Shown here one piece after another: positions 37,289 through 44,758 of a stretch of DNA of 64,000 nucleotides; position 1 is the stretch's first letter, and every line of letters begins with the position of its first letter. A program made the position numbers and the translations under genes. Origin of the DNA: CALFUK01 sp964450495 (GTDB taxonomy: Bacteria > Bacteroidota > Bacteroidia > Chitinophagales > Saprospiraceae); assembly GCA_964450495.1 (NCBI GenBank), contig CAYVFU010000001.1, forward strand, positions 1 through 64,000, read 5' to 3'. The notes under the pieces were generated by a model. It was not told the DNA's origin. It was given only the letters and a program-made list of their open reading frames with translations, and did not search any database.

Positions 37289-37903
37289 ATGGAATTTTTC
37301 AAATTATCAGCATTAGTTACGTTACTCATTTTATCAATGACTCTACTTGTTTCTTGTGGAGAAGAAGATGTACTTGGATGCACCGATGTAAATTCAGACA
37401 ACTACAATAGTCTGGCTAATGTTGATGACGGCAGTTGCATTCTATCCGGCTGTACTGACCCTGTTGCAGAAAATTATAATCCAAATGCAAACAGCGATGA
37501 TGGGTCATGTGTTTTAGCCCGCGATAAGTTTATTGGCAACTTTACAGGCTCTATTAATTGTCTCATTATAGATCAATTCAATTCTGAGTCAACAACAGTA
37601 CTGCTCGAACCAGATCCTGACGATATATTCAAAATATTCATTACTATCGAAACTGACAATTTTACAATTCCTGTCGATGCTACAGTTGAAGGTGATAAAC
37701 TTATTTTGGTTGCTGATGATTTTCCGTTTGACGTCGTTATCCTTGGTGTTGAGACATCAGTACTAATCGACCTAAATGGCGAGGCGACAATAAATGAAAG
37801 CCAAGACGTTATAACAGGATCTTTTACCGCATCTGTATTAAATGCTCAAACTAGTGCTGAGATTCTGGCAGATAGTTGTACACTTACAGCAACAAGAAAT
37901 TAA
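37289..37903 (+). CDS. Lipoprotein with two GCTDxxAxNYN-type Cys/Asp repeats
   Basis: A 204-residue lipoprotein. The signal (LVTLLILSMTLLVSC) ends at a lipobox Cys. Right after it are two repeats, GCTDVNSDNYNSLANVDDGSC and GCTDPVAENYNPNANSDDGSC (each 20-21 residues), a motif common in secreted proteins of marine Bacteroidota and thought to bind calcium or form a Cys-stabilised loop. The remaining ~140 residues are a beta-rich domain (DKFIGNFTGSINCLI...) without a family I can name. Cell-surface exposure is likely. Convergent with the PLP enzyme gene, one base from its stop. Confidence 0.75.
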   Translation: MEFFKLSALVTLLILSMTLLVSCGEEDVLGCTDVNSDNYNSLANVDDGSCILSGCTDPVAENYNPNANSDDGSCVLARDKFIGNFTGSINCLIIDQFNSESTTVLLEPDPDDIFKIFITIETDNFTIPVDATVEGDKLILVADDFPFDVVILGVETSVLIDLNGEATINESQDVITGSFTASVLNAQTSAEILADSCTLTATRN

Positions 37904-37904
37904 T

Positions 37905-39050
37905 TTATTTCAGACAGAGTAACTCCTTACAAAGTTGGTGAATGTCATCCATTGTGTTGTAAACATTTGGTGAGACTCGAATGCTTGTACCTCTAATCGA
38001 AACGTAAATTCGTTTTTGCCCTAATTTTTCTTTTAGTGATTTAAGGTCAATATCTGCTTTTGGTCTAATTCCAAAGAGATGTTTAGCTCTCCACTTGGGT
38101 TGCTCTAAATCAAACTTATCACCTAGCTCTTCAATGGGTAAAGAAATAGATTCGCAGTAGGAAGAAATGTTATGTGGACGCCATTCGGTCAATTGCTGTA
38201 GTGCTGCTATTGACATTGGCACCAAAGTAAAATTACTAAACTGCCCTACATTGTATCGAAATGCTTTGGGTTTAAAATCATCTTTGTAATTAACAAGTCC
38301 AGAAAAATCTTCGCTACCTACTTTATTCATCCAACTTTCCTCTATTGGTTGACCTTTGTCAAAACCCTCGTTATAATAAGCAAAGCCCATTGAATAAGGA
38401 CCTAATAACCATTTATATGCCGCACAAATCAACACATCAACAGGTATTTCATTTAGATCAAAGTCCATAGCACCTATGGATTGTGTACCATCTATTACAA
38501 CAATTGCATTATGCTTATGTGCCTTCTCCGTAATAGCTTTAATATCAAAAATTGTCCCATCTGCCCAATGTACGATCGGCAAGGTCACAACCCTAGTCTT
38601 ATCATGAATTGCATCGAGCAGTTCAGCACTCCAATCTTCCCCACGATGAGCTGAGTTTGGTGCTTGCTTAACGACCATATTAGCTCCATTCTTATCTGCA
38701 CAAGTTTTCCAACAATAGAAATTACTAGGAAACTGTTCTTCAATCATTAAAATCTCGTCGCCACGAGAAAAAGAAATATTATTGCTCGCATTAGCCATTC
38801 CATAGGATACAGATGGTATCAAAGCAATTCGCTCAAAATCTTCACAATGGATGAGATTGGCGAATAAACTTCTCAATGTTTTTGCGTGAGAAAAAAAATC
38901 ATCAGGAACGATATTGTAAGGCTTAGACTTTCGAATAATCGCTTCTATACCCGCAGCCGTTACGCTCTTCAAATTAGGTGACATATATGCGCCATTCAGG
39001 TAAACAGCATCATCATCTAGATCGAAAGCACTCCTTTGACAATCAAGCAT
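37905..39050 (-). CDS. Class V aminotransferase-fold PLP enzyme (cysteine desulfurase/kynureninase-like)
   Basis: A 381-residue fold-type I PLP enzyme. It contains the Asp that contacts the PLP ring (VVIDGTQSIGAMDFD) and the Schiff-base lysine at about 213 in ICAAYKWLLGPYS. The N-terminal part ARLNGAYMSPN-like (AVYLNGAYMSPNL) and the C-terminal IRVSPNVYNTMDDI are typical of the IscS/NifS-like class V group. There is no obvious active-site Cys loop of a true desulfurase, so a lyase, isopenicillin-epimerase-like or related role is as likely. Divergent from the nitrilase gene by 133 bp, a pairing that may be functional. Confidence 0.83.
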   Translation of the reverse strand: MLDCQRSAFDLDDDAVYLNGAYMSPNLKSVTAAGIEAIIRKSKPYNIVPDDFFSHAKTLRSLFANLIHCEDFERIALIPSVSYGMANASNNISFSRGDEILMIEEQFPSNFYCWKTCADKNGANMVVKQAPNSAHRGEDWSAELLDAIHDKTRVVTLPIVHWADGTIFDIKAITEKAHKHNAIVVIDGTQSIGAMDFDLNEIPVDVLICAAYKWLLGPYSMGFAYYNEGFDKGQPIEESWMNKVGSEDFSGLVNYKDDFKPKAFRYNVGQFSNFTLVPMSIAALQQLTEWRPHNISSYCESISLPIEELGDKFDLEQPKWRAKHLFGIRPKADIDLKSLKEKLGQKRIYVSIRGTSIRVSPNVYNTMDDIHQLCKELLCLK

Positions 39051-39183
39051 ATTTTTTAGGTTTTGACTTTCTTTTTATATCATAAAAACGCCATTCAAAA
39101 TAATGAGATAAATCTGTAATCCCACATTTGATTATAGCTTCTGTTAATCTATTCCATACATTAGAGTAAAACTAATTGAATCT

Positions 39184-40113
39184 ATGAAATTAGCCATTAT
39201 ACAACAAGGTCCTGAATACAATAACTTAAGTAAAAGCATTAAATTATTTGAGTCGATTTTAATTGATGTGGTAAAAGAAAATGTTGACTTGGTTGTCTTT
39301 GGTGAATCCTGGCTTTGCGGCTATCCGGCATGGCTTGATTACTGCCCTGAAGCCAGTTATTGGAACCACCCTCCAGTAAAGGAGACTTGGAAAAATATGT
39401 TTGACAATTCATTGGAAGTGGAAAGTCAAGCCTTTGAGCAAATCCAAGGCATCATAAAAACCAATAAGGTAAATGTGGTCTTAGGTGCAAATGAAGCTAT
39501 TAGAAAGGGGAAGGGTAATGGCAGTTTATTTAACGCCGTATTCACTTTTAACAGAGCTGGCGATTTATTGAATCATCATAGGAAATTAATGCCAACATAT
39601 ACAGAGAAACTTGTCCATGCCACTGGAGATGGACACGGTTTAAATGCAGTTGATTTAGATTTTGGTCGGATGGGCAGTTTGATATGCTGGGAGCATTGGA
39701 TGCCATTAACCAGACAAGCAATGCATGATCAAGGAGAAGATTTACATATCGCACTTTGGCCTTATGTCAAAGAAATGCACATCATTGCTTCAAGACAGTA
39801 TGCATTTGAAGGCCGTTGCCATGTCGTTTCTGTGGGGCAATTAATGAAAACTGCTGATACGCCGAAAGGCTTAAAAATACCTGATCATTTAGACAGATCA
39901 AATCAAGATGAACTGGTACTTAAAGGTGGCAGTTGTATCATCGGCCCTGATGGTCAGTTCATATTGGAACCCAAATACAACGAGCAATCCATTATATATC
40001 AAGAAATAAAAATTGGTGAAGGTCGAGGAGAATTCATGAACTTATCTGTCAGTGGTCACTACCAAAGACCTGATGTGTTTGAATTGTCAATTAATAAAAA
40101 ACGATATTTTTAA
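39184..40113 (+). CDS. Carbon-nitrogen hydrolase (nitrilase-like)
   Basis: A 309-residue enzyme of the nitrilase superfamily with the complete triad: Glu41 (VFGESWLCG), Lys134 (HRKLMPTYTEKL) and Cys168 (GSLICWEHWMPL). The segments HRKLMPTYTEKLVHATGDG and the Cys context CWEHWMPL resemble true aliphatic nitrilases (branch 1) more than amidases, so hydrolysis of a nitrile to an acid and ammonia is plausible; the substrate is not known. The divergent PLP enzyme could share a pathway. The 3' end overlaps the sequence duplicated across the second scaffold gap. Confidence 0.88.
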   Translation: MKLAIIQQGPEYNNLSKSIKLFESILIDVVKENVDLVVFGESWLCGYPAWLDYCPEASYWNHPPVKETWKNMFDNSLEVESQAFEQIQGIIKTNKVNVVLGANEAIRKGKGNGSLFNAVFTFNRAGDLLNHHRKLMPTYTEKLVHATGDGHGLNAVDLDFGRMGSLICWEHWMPLTRQAMHDQGEDLHIALWPYVKEMHIIASRQYAFEGRCHVVSVGQLMKTADTPKGLKIPDHLDRSNQDELVLKGGSCIIGPDGQFILEPKYNEQSIIYQEIKIGEGRGEFMNLSVSGHYQRPDVFELSINKKRYF

Positions 40114-40304
40114 ACAGAACACTTCGTAGTTTCAATGACATATTTCTTGNNNNNNNNNNNNNNNNNNNNNNNNNNNNNNNNNNNNNNNNNNNNNNNNNNN
40201 NNNNNNNNNNNNNNNNNNNNNNNNNNNNNNNNNNNNNNNNNNNNNNNNNTAAAAAACGATATTTTTAAACAGAACACTTCGTAGTTTCAATGACATATTT
40301 CTTG
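40095..40304. other. Second scaffold gap (100 N) with identical 55-bp flanks
   Basis: N occupies 40150-40249. The bases 40095-40149 and 40250-40304 are identical over 55 bp. As at the first gap, this is an unmerged contig overlap, and deletion of 155 bp would give the true sequence. No gene is broken by it; the nitrilase stop (40111-40113) lies in the left copy. Confidence 0.9.
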
Positions 40305-40593
40305 GATTCACATTGTTAATTTCAAGGAAATAAAAGTTAGTGTTTGGATAAACGTCTAATTGTTCGTTTATCATATTTGCTTTTTACAATTCTACTTTTT
40401 GGACAAATAGAGATTTAAGAATTTGTGTAATTAGAAAGAGGGATTTAGAAATGTTCCTAACAATCATCCTGCAATGCTACATAGCTATATAGTATGTTTT
40501 GACCTGTATTTAATTAATAAATGCTTCAATGAGTGCACACTGACATATTTCTTCAATACACTTTGCTAACTTAAAGGAGTCAAAAACTCAAGT
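40114..40593. other. Intergenic region, 480 bp as written (about 325 bp after merging the gap)
   Basis: No gene is seen. The apparent minus-strand frame at 40132-40374 crosses the N run and disappears when the duplicate is merged. The region presumably holds the promoter of the downstream secreted protein; a Shine-Dalgarno-like AAAGGAG at 40573-40579 is visible. Confidence 0.6.
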
Positions 40594-42210
40594 TTGAATA
40601 AACATGCAATTGTTGTCTTATCTTTTTTACTATTCCCATTATTACTATTTGGGCAAGTAGAGATATGTGACAATGGACGTGATGACGATAACGATAACTT
40701 GATCGATATAAACGATCCTGATTGCACCTGCGACATTATAGAATTAGTGTCATTAATCCCTAACCCTTCTTTTGAAGGTATGAATTGCTGTCCAAGCGGG
40801 TTTAGCCAACTTAGCTGTGCAGAAGTATGGATACAAGCATCTGCACCCACCACAGATTTTATACATAGATGTGGATGGATGGGATGGCCAGATTTCCCTC
40901 CACCAGAACCATTCCCCGATGGAGATGGCATTTTAGGTTTTCGGGACGGTAGAGTAAGAGGCACTGGAGGAAATGGTGGTAATCAAGATAATGAAGAAGT
41001 ACCTGAACCCTTTTGGAAAGAGTATGCCGGAGCTTGTCTGGACAGTCCGTTAGAAAGTGGAGTGTCTTACAGATTCCAATTTGATGTTGGATTTGTAAAC
41101 CCTCAAAATTCACCGCCAATTGACATTACATTTTTCGGCACTACTGATTGTATCAATCTTCCATTTGGAGATGGAGATGAAAAATTTGGATGCCCTTCAA
41201 ACAGTCCTGAATGGGTTCAACTTTCAGAAGTCCGTGTGGATGGAGGGAATGGAAACAAATGGGTAAACAAATTCATAGACGTTACCCCTGACCAAAACAT
41301 CACAGCAATCGCTATTGGTCCGGAGTGCCGTCCAATTCCGAGCAATGTCAATCTTTACTATTTCTTTGATAATTTAATATTGGCAGATTTTGAATCGTTC
41401 GAATTAGTCATCACTGAAGCTATACCTGCATGTGGTGATATTAATTGTGAAGCCTTGCATCCCTGCGATAATGATTTCTCCTTAATGGTACTTGATGATC
41501 CTTCTTTTGAATACCAATGGTATCTTAACGGGATTGCGTTACAGGGTGAAGTATTTGCAGAACTCACTAAAATGCACGGAGAAGGTTCTTATCAAGTAAG
41601 AATAATAAATGCTGGTTCGTGTAGACTCACCTCTATATACGACTATACAATCCCAGTTTTTGAAACACCTGTAAGTATAAGCATTTGCGATAATCAGTCT
41701 TACAGTTATGGAGATCGTGAATTGATTGAAGCAGGTTCGTATTTAGATACTTTTAAGTCGATAAATAATTGTGATAGCATCGTGCCTTTAGTCCTCACTG
41801 TTGTGGAGACAAGATTTGACACTGTAGATGCATCAGTTATTGATGGTGGAACATATACTTTTGCCAATCAGCTTTTTGAAGAAGAAGGCAACTATGAATT
41901 AAGCTTGTCTTCATCGGTAAACTGCGACAGTTTAATCTTACTAAGGCTGAGTAATTTTGACCTTTACATTCCAAATACGTTTAGCCCTAATGGTGACAAT
42001 ACGAATGATGTATTTAAAGTGGAAACTGTAGACGGAATGATCAACAGCATCCATATGCAAATATTTGACAAATGGGGAAACAAGGTGCATGAAGGAGATG
42101 AATGGGATGGTCAAAATCTAACCAATGGCGTTTATGCCTATGTTATATCAGTAGATTATATAGATGGTAATAACTTAAACTACAGAGGTACAATAACTTT
42201 AGTTAGGTGA
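40594..42210 (+). CDS. Secreted protein with gliding-motility-associated (type B T9SS) C-terminus
   Basis: A 538-residue exported protein. The only start codon that keeps the signal peptide (MNKHAIVVLSFLLFPLLLFG) is a TTG at 40594: the in-frame stop upstream is at 40567 and there is no ATG or GTG between. A strong AAAGGAG sits 14 bases upstream. The N-terminus has an Asp-rich motif (CDNGRDDDNDNLIDINDPDC) typical of secreted surface proteins, then a jelly-roll-like domain, and the end (YIPNTFSPNGDNTNDVFKV, MQIFDKWGNKVHEGDEWDG, NGVYAYVISV, GTITLVR) is the CHU_C type B sorting domain. Function unknown; likely extracellular. Confidence 0.87.
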   Translation: MNKHAIVVLSFLLFPLLLFGQVEICDNGRDDDNDNLIDINDPDCTCDIIELVSLIPNPSFEGMNCCPSGFSQLSCAEVWIQASAPTTDFIHRCGWMGWPDFPPPEPFPDGDGILGFRDGRVRGTGGNGGNQDNEEVPEPFWKEYAGACLDSPLESGVSYRFQFDVGFVNPQNSPPIDITFFGTTDCINLPFGDGDEKFGCPSNSPEWVQLSEVRVDGGNGNKWVNKFIDVTPDQNITAIAIGPECRPIPSNVNLYYFFDNLILADFESFELVITEAIPACGDINCEALHPCDNDFSLMVLDDPSFEYQWYLNGIALQGEVFAELTKMHGEGSYQVRIINAGSCRLTSIYDYTIPVFETPVSISICDNQSYSYGDRELIEAGSYLDTFKSINNCDSIVPLVLTVVETRFDTVDASVIDGGTYTFANQLFEEEGNYELSLSSSVNCDSLILLRLSNFDLYIPNTFSPNGDNTNDVFKVETVDGMINSIHMQIFDKWGNKVHEGDEWDGQNLTNGVYAYVISVDYIDGNNLNYRGTITLVR

Positions 42211-42258
42211 TTTTAGTTAGAATGGCAAAATCCTTATAGACTTGAAAATCAAGGAGAT

Positions 42259-42708
42259 TTATATCTTTCTAATCTTGGCATGTTTCTCCATGATCTTATC
42301 TACCTCTTCGGTATCAATCATGTCTTCAAGATTTAGCCCTTCAAAGTCTTTCATAAAATTATCCATGAGACCTTGAATTTCGTCCATGTCAAAATTCTGA
42401 AGTGTTTTAAAGCTTTGATCAAGTAAGTCTTGAAACAATTCTTCATTTTGAGATAAATCTGATAATTGATCTCCGAATAGTTTTTGTATATCACCAAACT
42501 GTCCAAATTGTAAGGGCAAAGAATCAAGCTGACCAAATAGCTCATCAAAATTAAAGTTAAGGTCTAGCGATTCTAAATCTTTGAAATCAAAATCTAAAGA
42601 TCTTAAGCCCTCAAAATCCAAATCATTTAATGGGGGTTGTGTATCGTCATGCTGAGAGAAGGAAAGAAAAGAACAAAGGCAGAAACAAACAATTGCTAAA
42701 TATTTCAT
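42259..42708 (-). CDS. Small secreted Asp/Phe/Leu-rich protein
   Basis: A 149-residue exported protein. I use the ATG at 42708 because a clear signal peptide follows (MKYLAIVCFCLCSFLSFSQ); the frame continues to 42822, but that adds an unrelated basic segment. The mature protein is an irregular string of acidic-hydrophobic units (LDFEGLRSLDFDFKDLESL, LNFNFDELFGQ, LQNFDMDEIQGLMDNFMKD) that suggests amphipathic helices, and it ends in a basic KHAKIRKI. I recognise no family. Composition is strongly acidic in between. Same direction as, and downstream of, the next unknown gene. Confidence 0.65.
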   Translation of the reverse strand: MKYLAIVCFCLCSFLSFSQHDDTQPPLNDLDFEGLRSLDFDFKDLESLDLNFNFDELFGQLDSLPLQFGQFGDIQKLFGDQLSDLSQNEELFQDLLDQSFKTLQNFDMDEIQGLMDNFMKDFEGLNLEDMIDTEEVDKIMEKHAKIRKI

Positions 42709-42900
42709 ACGATGCTGTGTGTGATTAGTAATTGGTGAGCATTTAAAAATAACATTATGTCGTCTTAAAATTTTCGATATACTCCTTTTTAACGAATGAG
42801 CATACGTATTAGTTCCTAGCAATAATCGTTTGCATATTATAGACCTGTTAAATTTAATGAAAAGAAGAGATAAGAGTCAAAACCTAAAATGAAGAAATCT

Positions 42901-43596
42901 TTAGATCAAACTTCTATTGATGAGCTCAAAGATGCTTAGGGAGAGTAAAAGTTCTCGTTCGTCATCTGACAATTCTTCAATTAGTTTTAAAGCACGGGCA
43001 TTTTTATGAGCATGATTAGTAGGATTCACAAGAGAGGCAACTTGTTTACCATGAATGGATATCGGTATCAAACTCATCGTCCTAGATTGATCGACATGGG
43101 CAATGATAGTATTCTCTTGAAAAAAAGAACCATTGGCTTTCAAAGTGCCCAAATAAACGTTATCTCGAAAGATCTCAATTGCTTTTTTTGTTATTTTGTA
43201 GGAGAAATTATGCGCTGATGTACGAGCAACCAATATTGATTTCTTCTTTTTGTGGTAATACTCTTTATAAGAAAAGGCGACTATTTTTTCGTGATAAATA
43301 TTGGACAAAACTCCTGAAAACTGAGTATGAAGTCCAGGCTTTTTCTTGAGGTCAACTTGTTCTACAGACAGTAAATCTAGATCCTTATCTTCCCAAGGAG
43401 ATAACTGGTCAACAACCTCTTCTAACTCGGTTGACATTCTTTTGAGATCTGTCTTTATCTGGGACTTAACACCTTGAGTATTGATAAAAAACGAACCCAT
43501 GACCTTAATGATGTATAAGACACCTAAAGCAGCAAAAGTCAATAAGATCGCAAATTTTATCACTGATGGTTTTTTAGTAAAACGAAAAAAGCTCAT
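42901..43596 (-). CDS. Unknown protein with one N-terminal membrane segment
   Basis: A 231-residue protein with a basic N-terminus (MSFFRFTKKPSVIKF), one membrane segment (AILLTFAALGVLYIIKVMGSFF), a short coiled stretch (LKRMSTELEEVVDQL) and a beta-rich body. No family recognised. The start codon lies inside the 3' arm of a 13-bp hairpin (43587-43622) that follows the upstream sigma gene, so its expression may depend on that hairpin; see findings. The next in-frame Met is past the membrane segment, which supports the start at 43596. It lies 54 bp after the sigma gene and may be its partner, but no evidence shows this. Confidence 0.72.
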   Translation of the reverse strand: MSFFRFTKKPSVIKFAILLTFAALGVLYIIKVMGSFFINTQGVKSQIKTDLKRMSTELEEVVDQLSPWEDKDLDLLSVEQVDLKKKPGLHTQFSGVLSNIYHEKIVAFSYKEYYHKKKKSILVARTSAHNFSYKITKKAIEIFRDNVYLGTLKANGSFFQENTIIAHVDQSRTMSLIPISIHGKQVASLVNPTNHAHKNARALKLIEELSDDERELLLSLSIFELINRSLI

Positions 43597-43622
43597 TAGA
43601 CATTCCGTACTAATGAGCTTTT
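43587..43622 (-). terminator. Terminator-like hairpin overlapping next gene's start codon
   Basis: On the minus strand AAAAGCTCATTAG (13 bases) pairs perfectly with CTAATGAGCTTTT across a ten-base loop, and the T run continues for six in all. The ATG of the 231-residue gene is in the 3' arm. It is both a plausible intrinsic terminator for the second sigma gene and a translation block. Confidence 0.7.
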
Positions 43623-43650
43623 AACTTATTTATGTCGATGTTGACAAAAT

Positions 43651-44517
43651 TTAACCTAAGTATGACTTTAACGCATTTCTATTAACAGACTTTCTTAAAC
43701 GTCTGATCGCTCTTTCCTTTATTTGCCTCACTCTTTCCCTAGTCAAGCCATATAACTCTCCTATTTCTTCTAGTGTCAAAGATTTGTGACCATTTAAGCC
43801 AAAATATGATGACAACACTTCAACTTCTCTTGGAGACAAAATATTTAAGCCTTCTTCCACTTCACCTTTTAATGATTCTTCCATCAAATTGGTATCGGGA
43901 TCCATTTGGTCAGCAAATACCATAAGGTCTATCATTGTAGCATCTCCTTCTTCTCCACCTACTGGGGCATCAAAAGACAAGTGCCTGTTATTGCTTTTCA
44001 ACATTGTAGCAACATCTTTAGGTTTAACTTCTAGTAACTCAGCTAATTCTTCGTTAGAAGGCTCTCTTTCAAATTCTTGTACAAAAGAGATATACGCTTC
44101 ATTGACTTTGTTGTATGAACCTACTTTGTTAAGTGGTAATCGTACTATTCTTGAATATTCTACAATCGCTTGAAGAATGGATTGTCTAATCCACCACACA
44201 GCATATGAAATGAATTTGAATCCCCTAGTTTCATCAAAGCGTTTTGCTGCTTTCATAAGACCGACATTGCCCTCATTGATTAGATCACTAAGAGATAAAC
44301 CTTGATTCTGGTATTGTTTGGCAACAGAAACAACGAAACGTAGATTTGCTTCAGTCATTCTCTCCAAAGCGGCTTTATCTCCTTCACGGATTCTTCGGGC
44401 CAAATCAGCCTCATCCTCAGCGTTTAGCATTTCTATTTTGCTAATATCATTGAGGTATTTGTCTAAGGATACACTCTCCCGAGAAGTAATTTTATTGGTT
44501 ATTTTTAATTGTCTCAT
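43651..44517 (-). CDS. Second RpoD/SigA-like sigma factor
   Basis: A 288-residue paralogue of the primary sigma factor 12 kb away. Regions 1.2, 2 and 4 are intact (LRFVVSVAKQYQNQGLSLSD, FKFISYAVWWIRQSILQAI, SLTLEEIGELYGLTRERVR). Differences from the housekeeping copy are concentrated in region 3 and the linker: IVEYSRIVRLPLNKVGSYNK instead of LAEQSRIV, and an unrelated acidic linker (DAPVGGEEGDATMIDLMVF). The -10-recognising surface is almost unchanged, so it likely reads similar promoters, perhaps under other conditions. Group 2-like role is inference. Confidence 0.92.
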   Translation of the reverse strand: MRQLKITNKITSRESVSLDKYLNDISKIEMLNAEDEADLARRIREGDKAALERMTEANLRFVVSVAKQYQNQGLSLSDLINEGNVGLMKAAKRFDETRGFKFISYAVWWIRQSILQAIVEYSRIVRLPLNKVGSYNKVNEAYISFVQEFEREPSNEELAELLEVKPKDVATMLKSNNRHLSFDAPVGGEEGDATMIDLMVFADQMDPDTNLMEESLKGEVEEGLNILSPREVEVLSSYFGLNGHKSLTLEEIGELYGLTRERVRQIKERAIRRLRKSVNRNALKSYLG

Positions 44518-44758
44518 AACACAGACGCCTTTAAAGATTTTTGTTTTAATGAATACAGAGTGCGCAAAAAGATGTTAAGAGAGTAATTCTTTGTCTGAAC
44601 AATCTCGCATACGTACAAATAAGACGTTTAAATGCAAGATTTAGTTTCGGAAGTTAACACTTTTTTTATTTCTGTAACAAGACTCTATCTCATTACATAG
44701 AAATCAATCGCACTAATTAAGGTAATACTTTTTTTCAGGTCTGTATGAACACTTAAGC

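Noticed and set aside
40132..40374. Minus-strand frame across the second N run
   Set aside because: It consists of the duplicated contig ends plus N and vanishes after merging.
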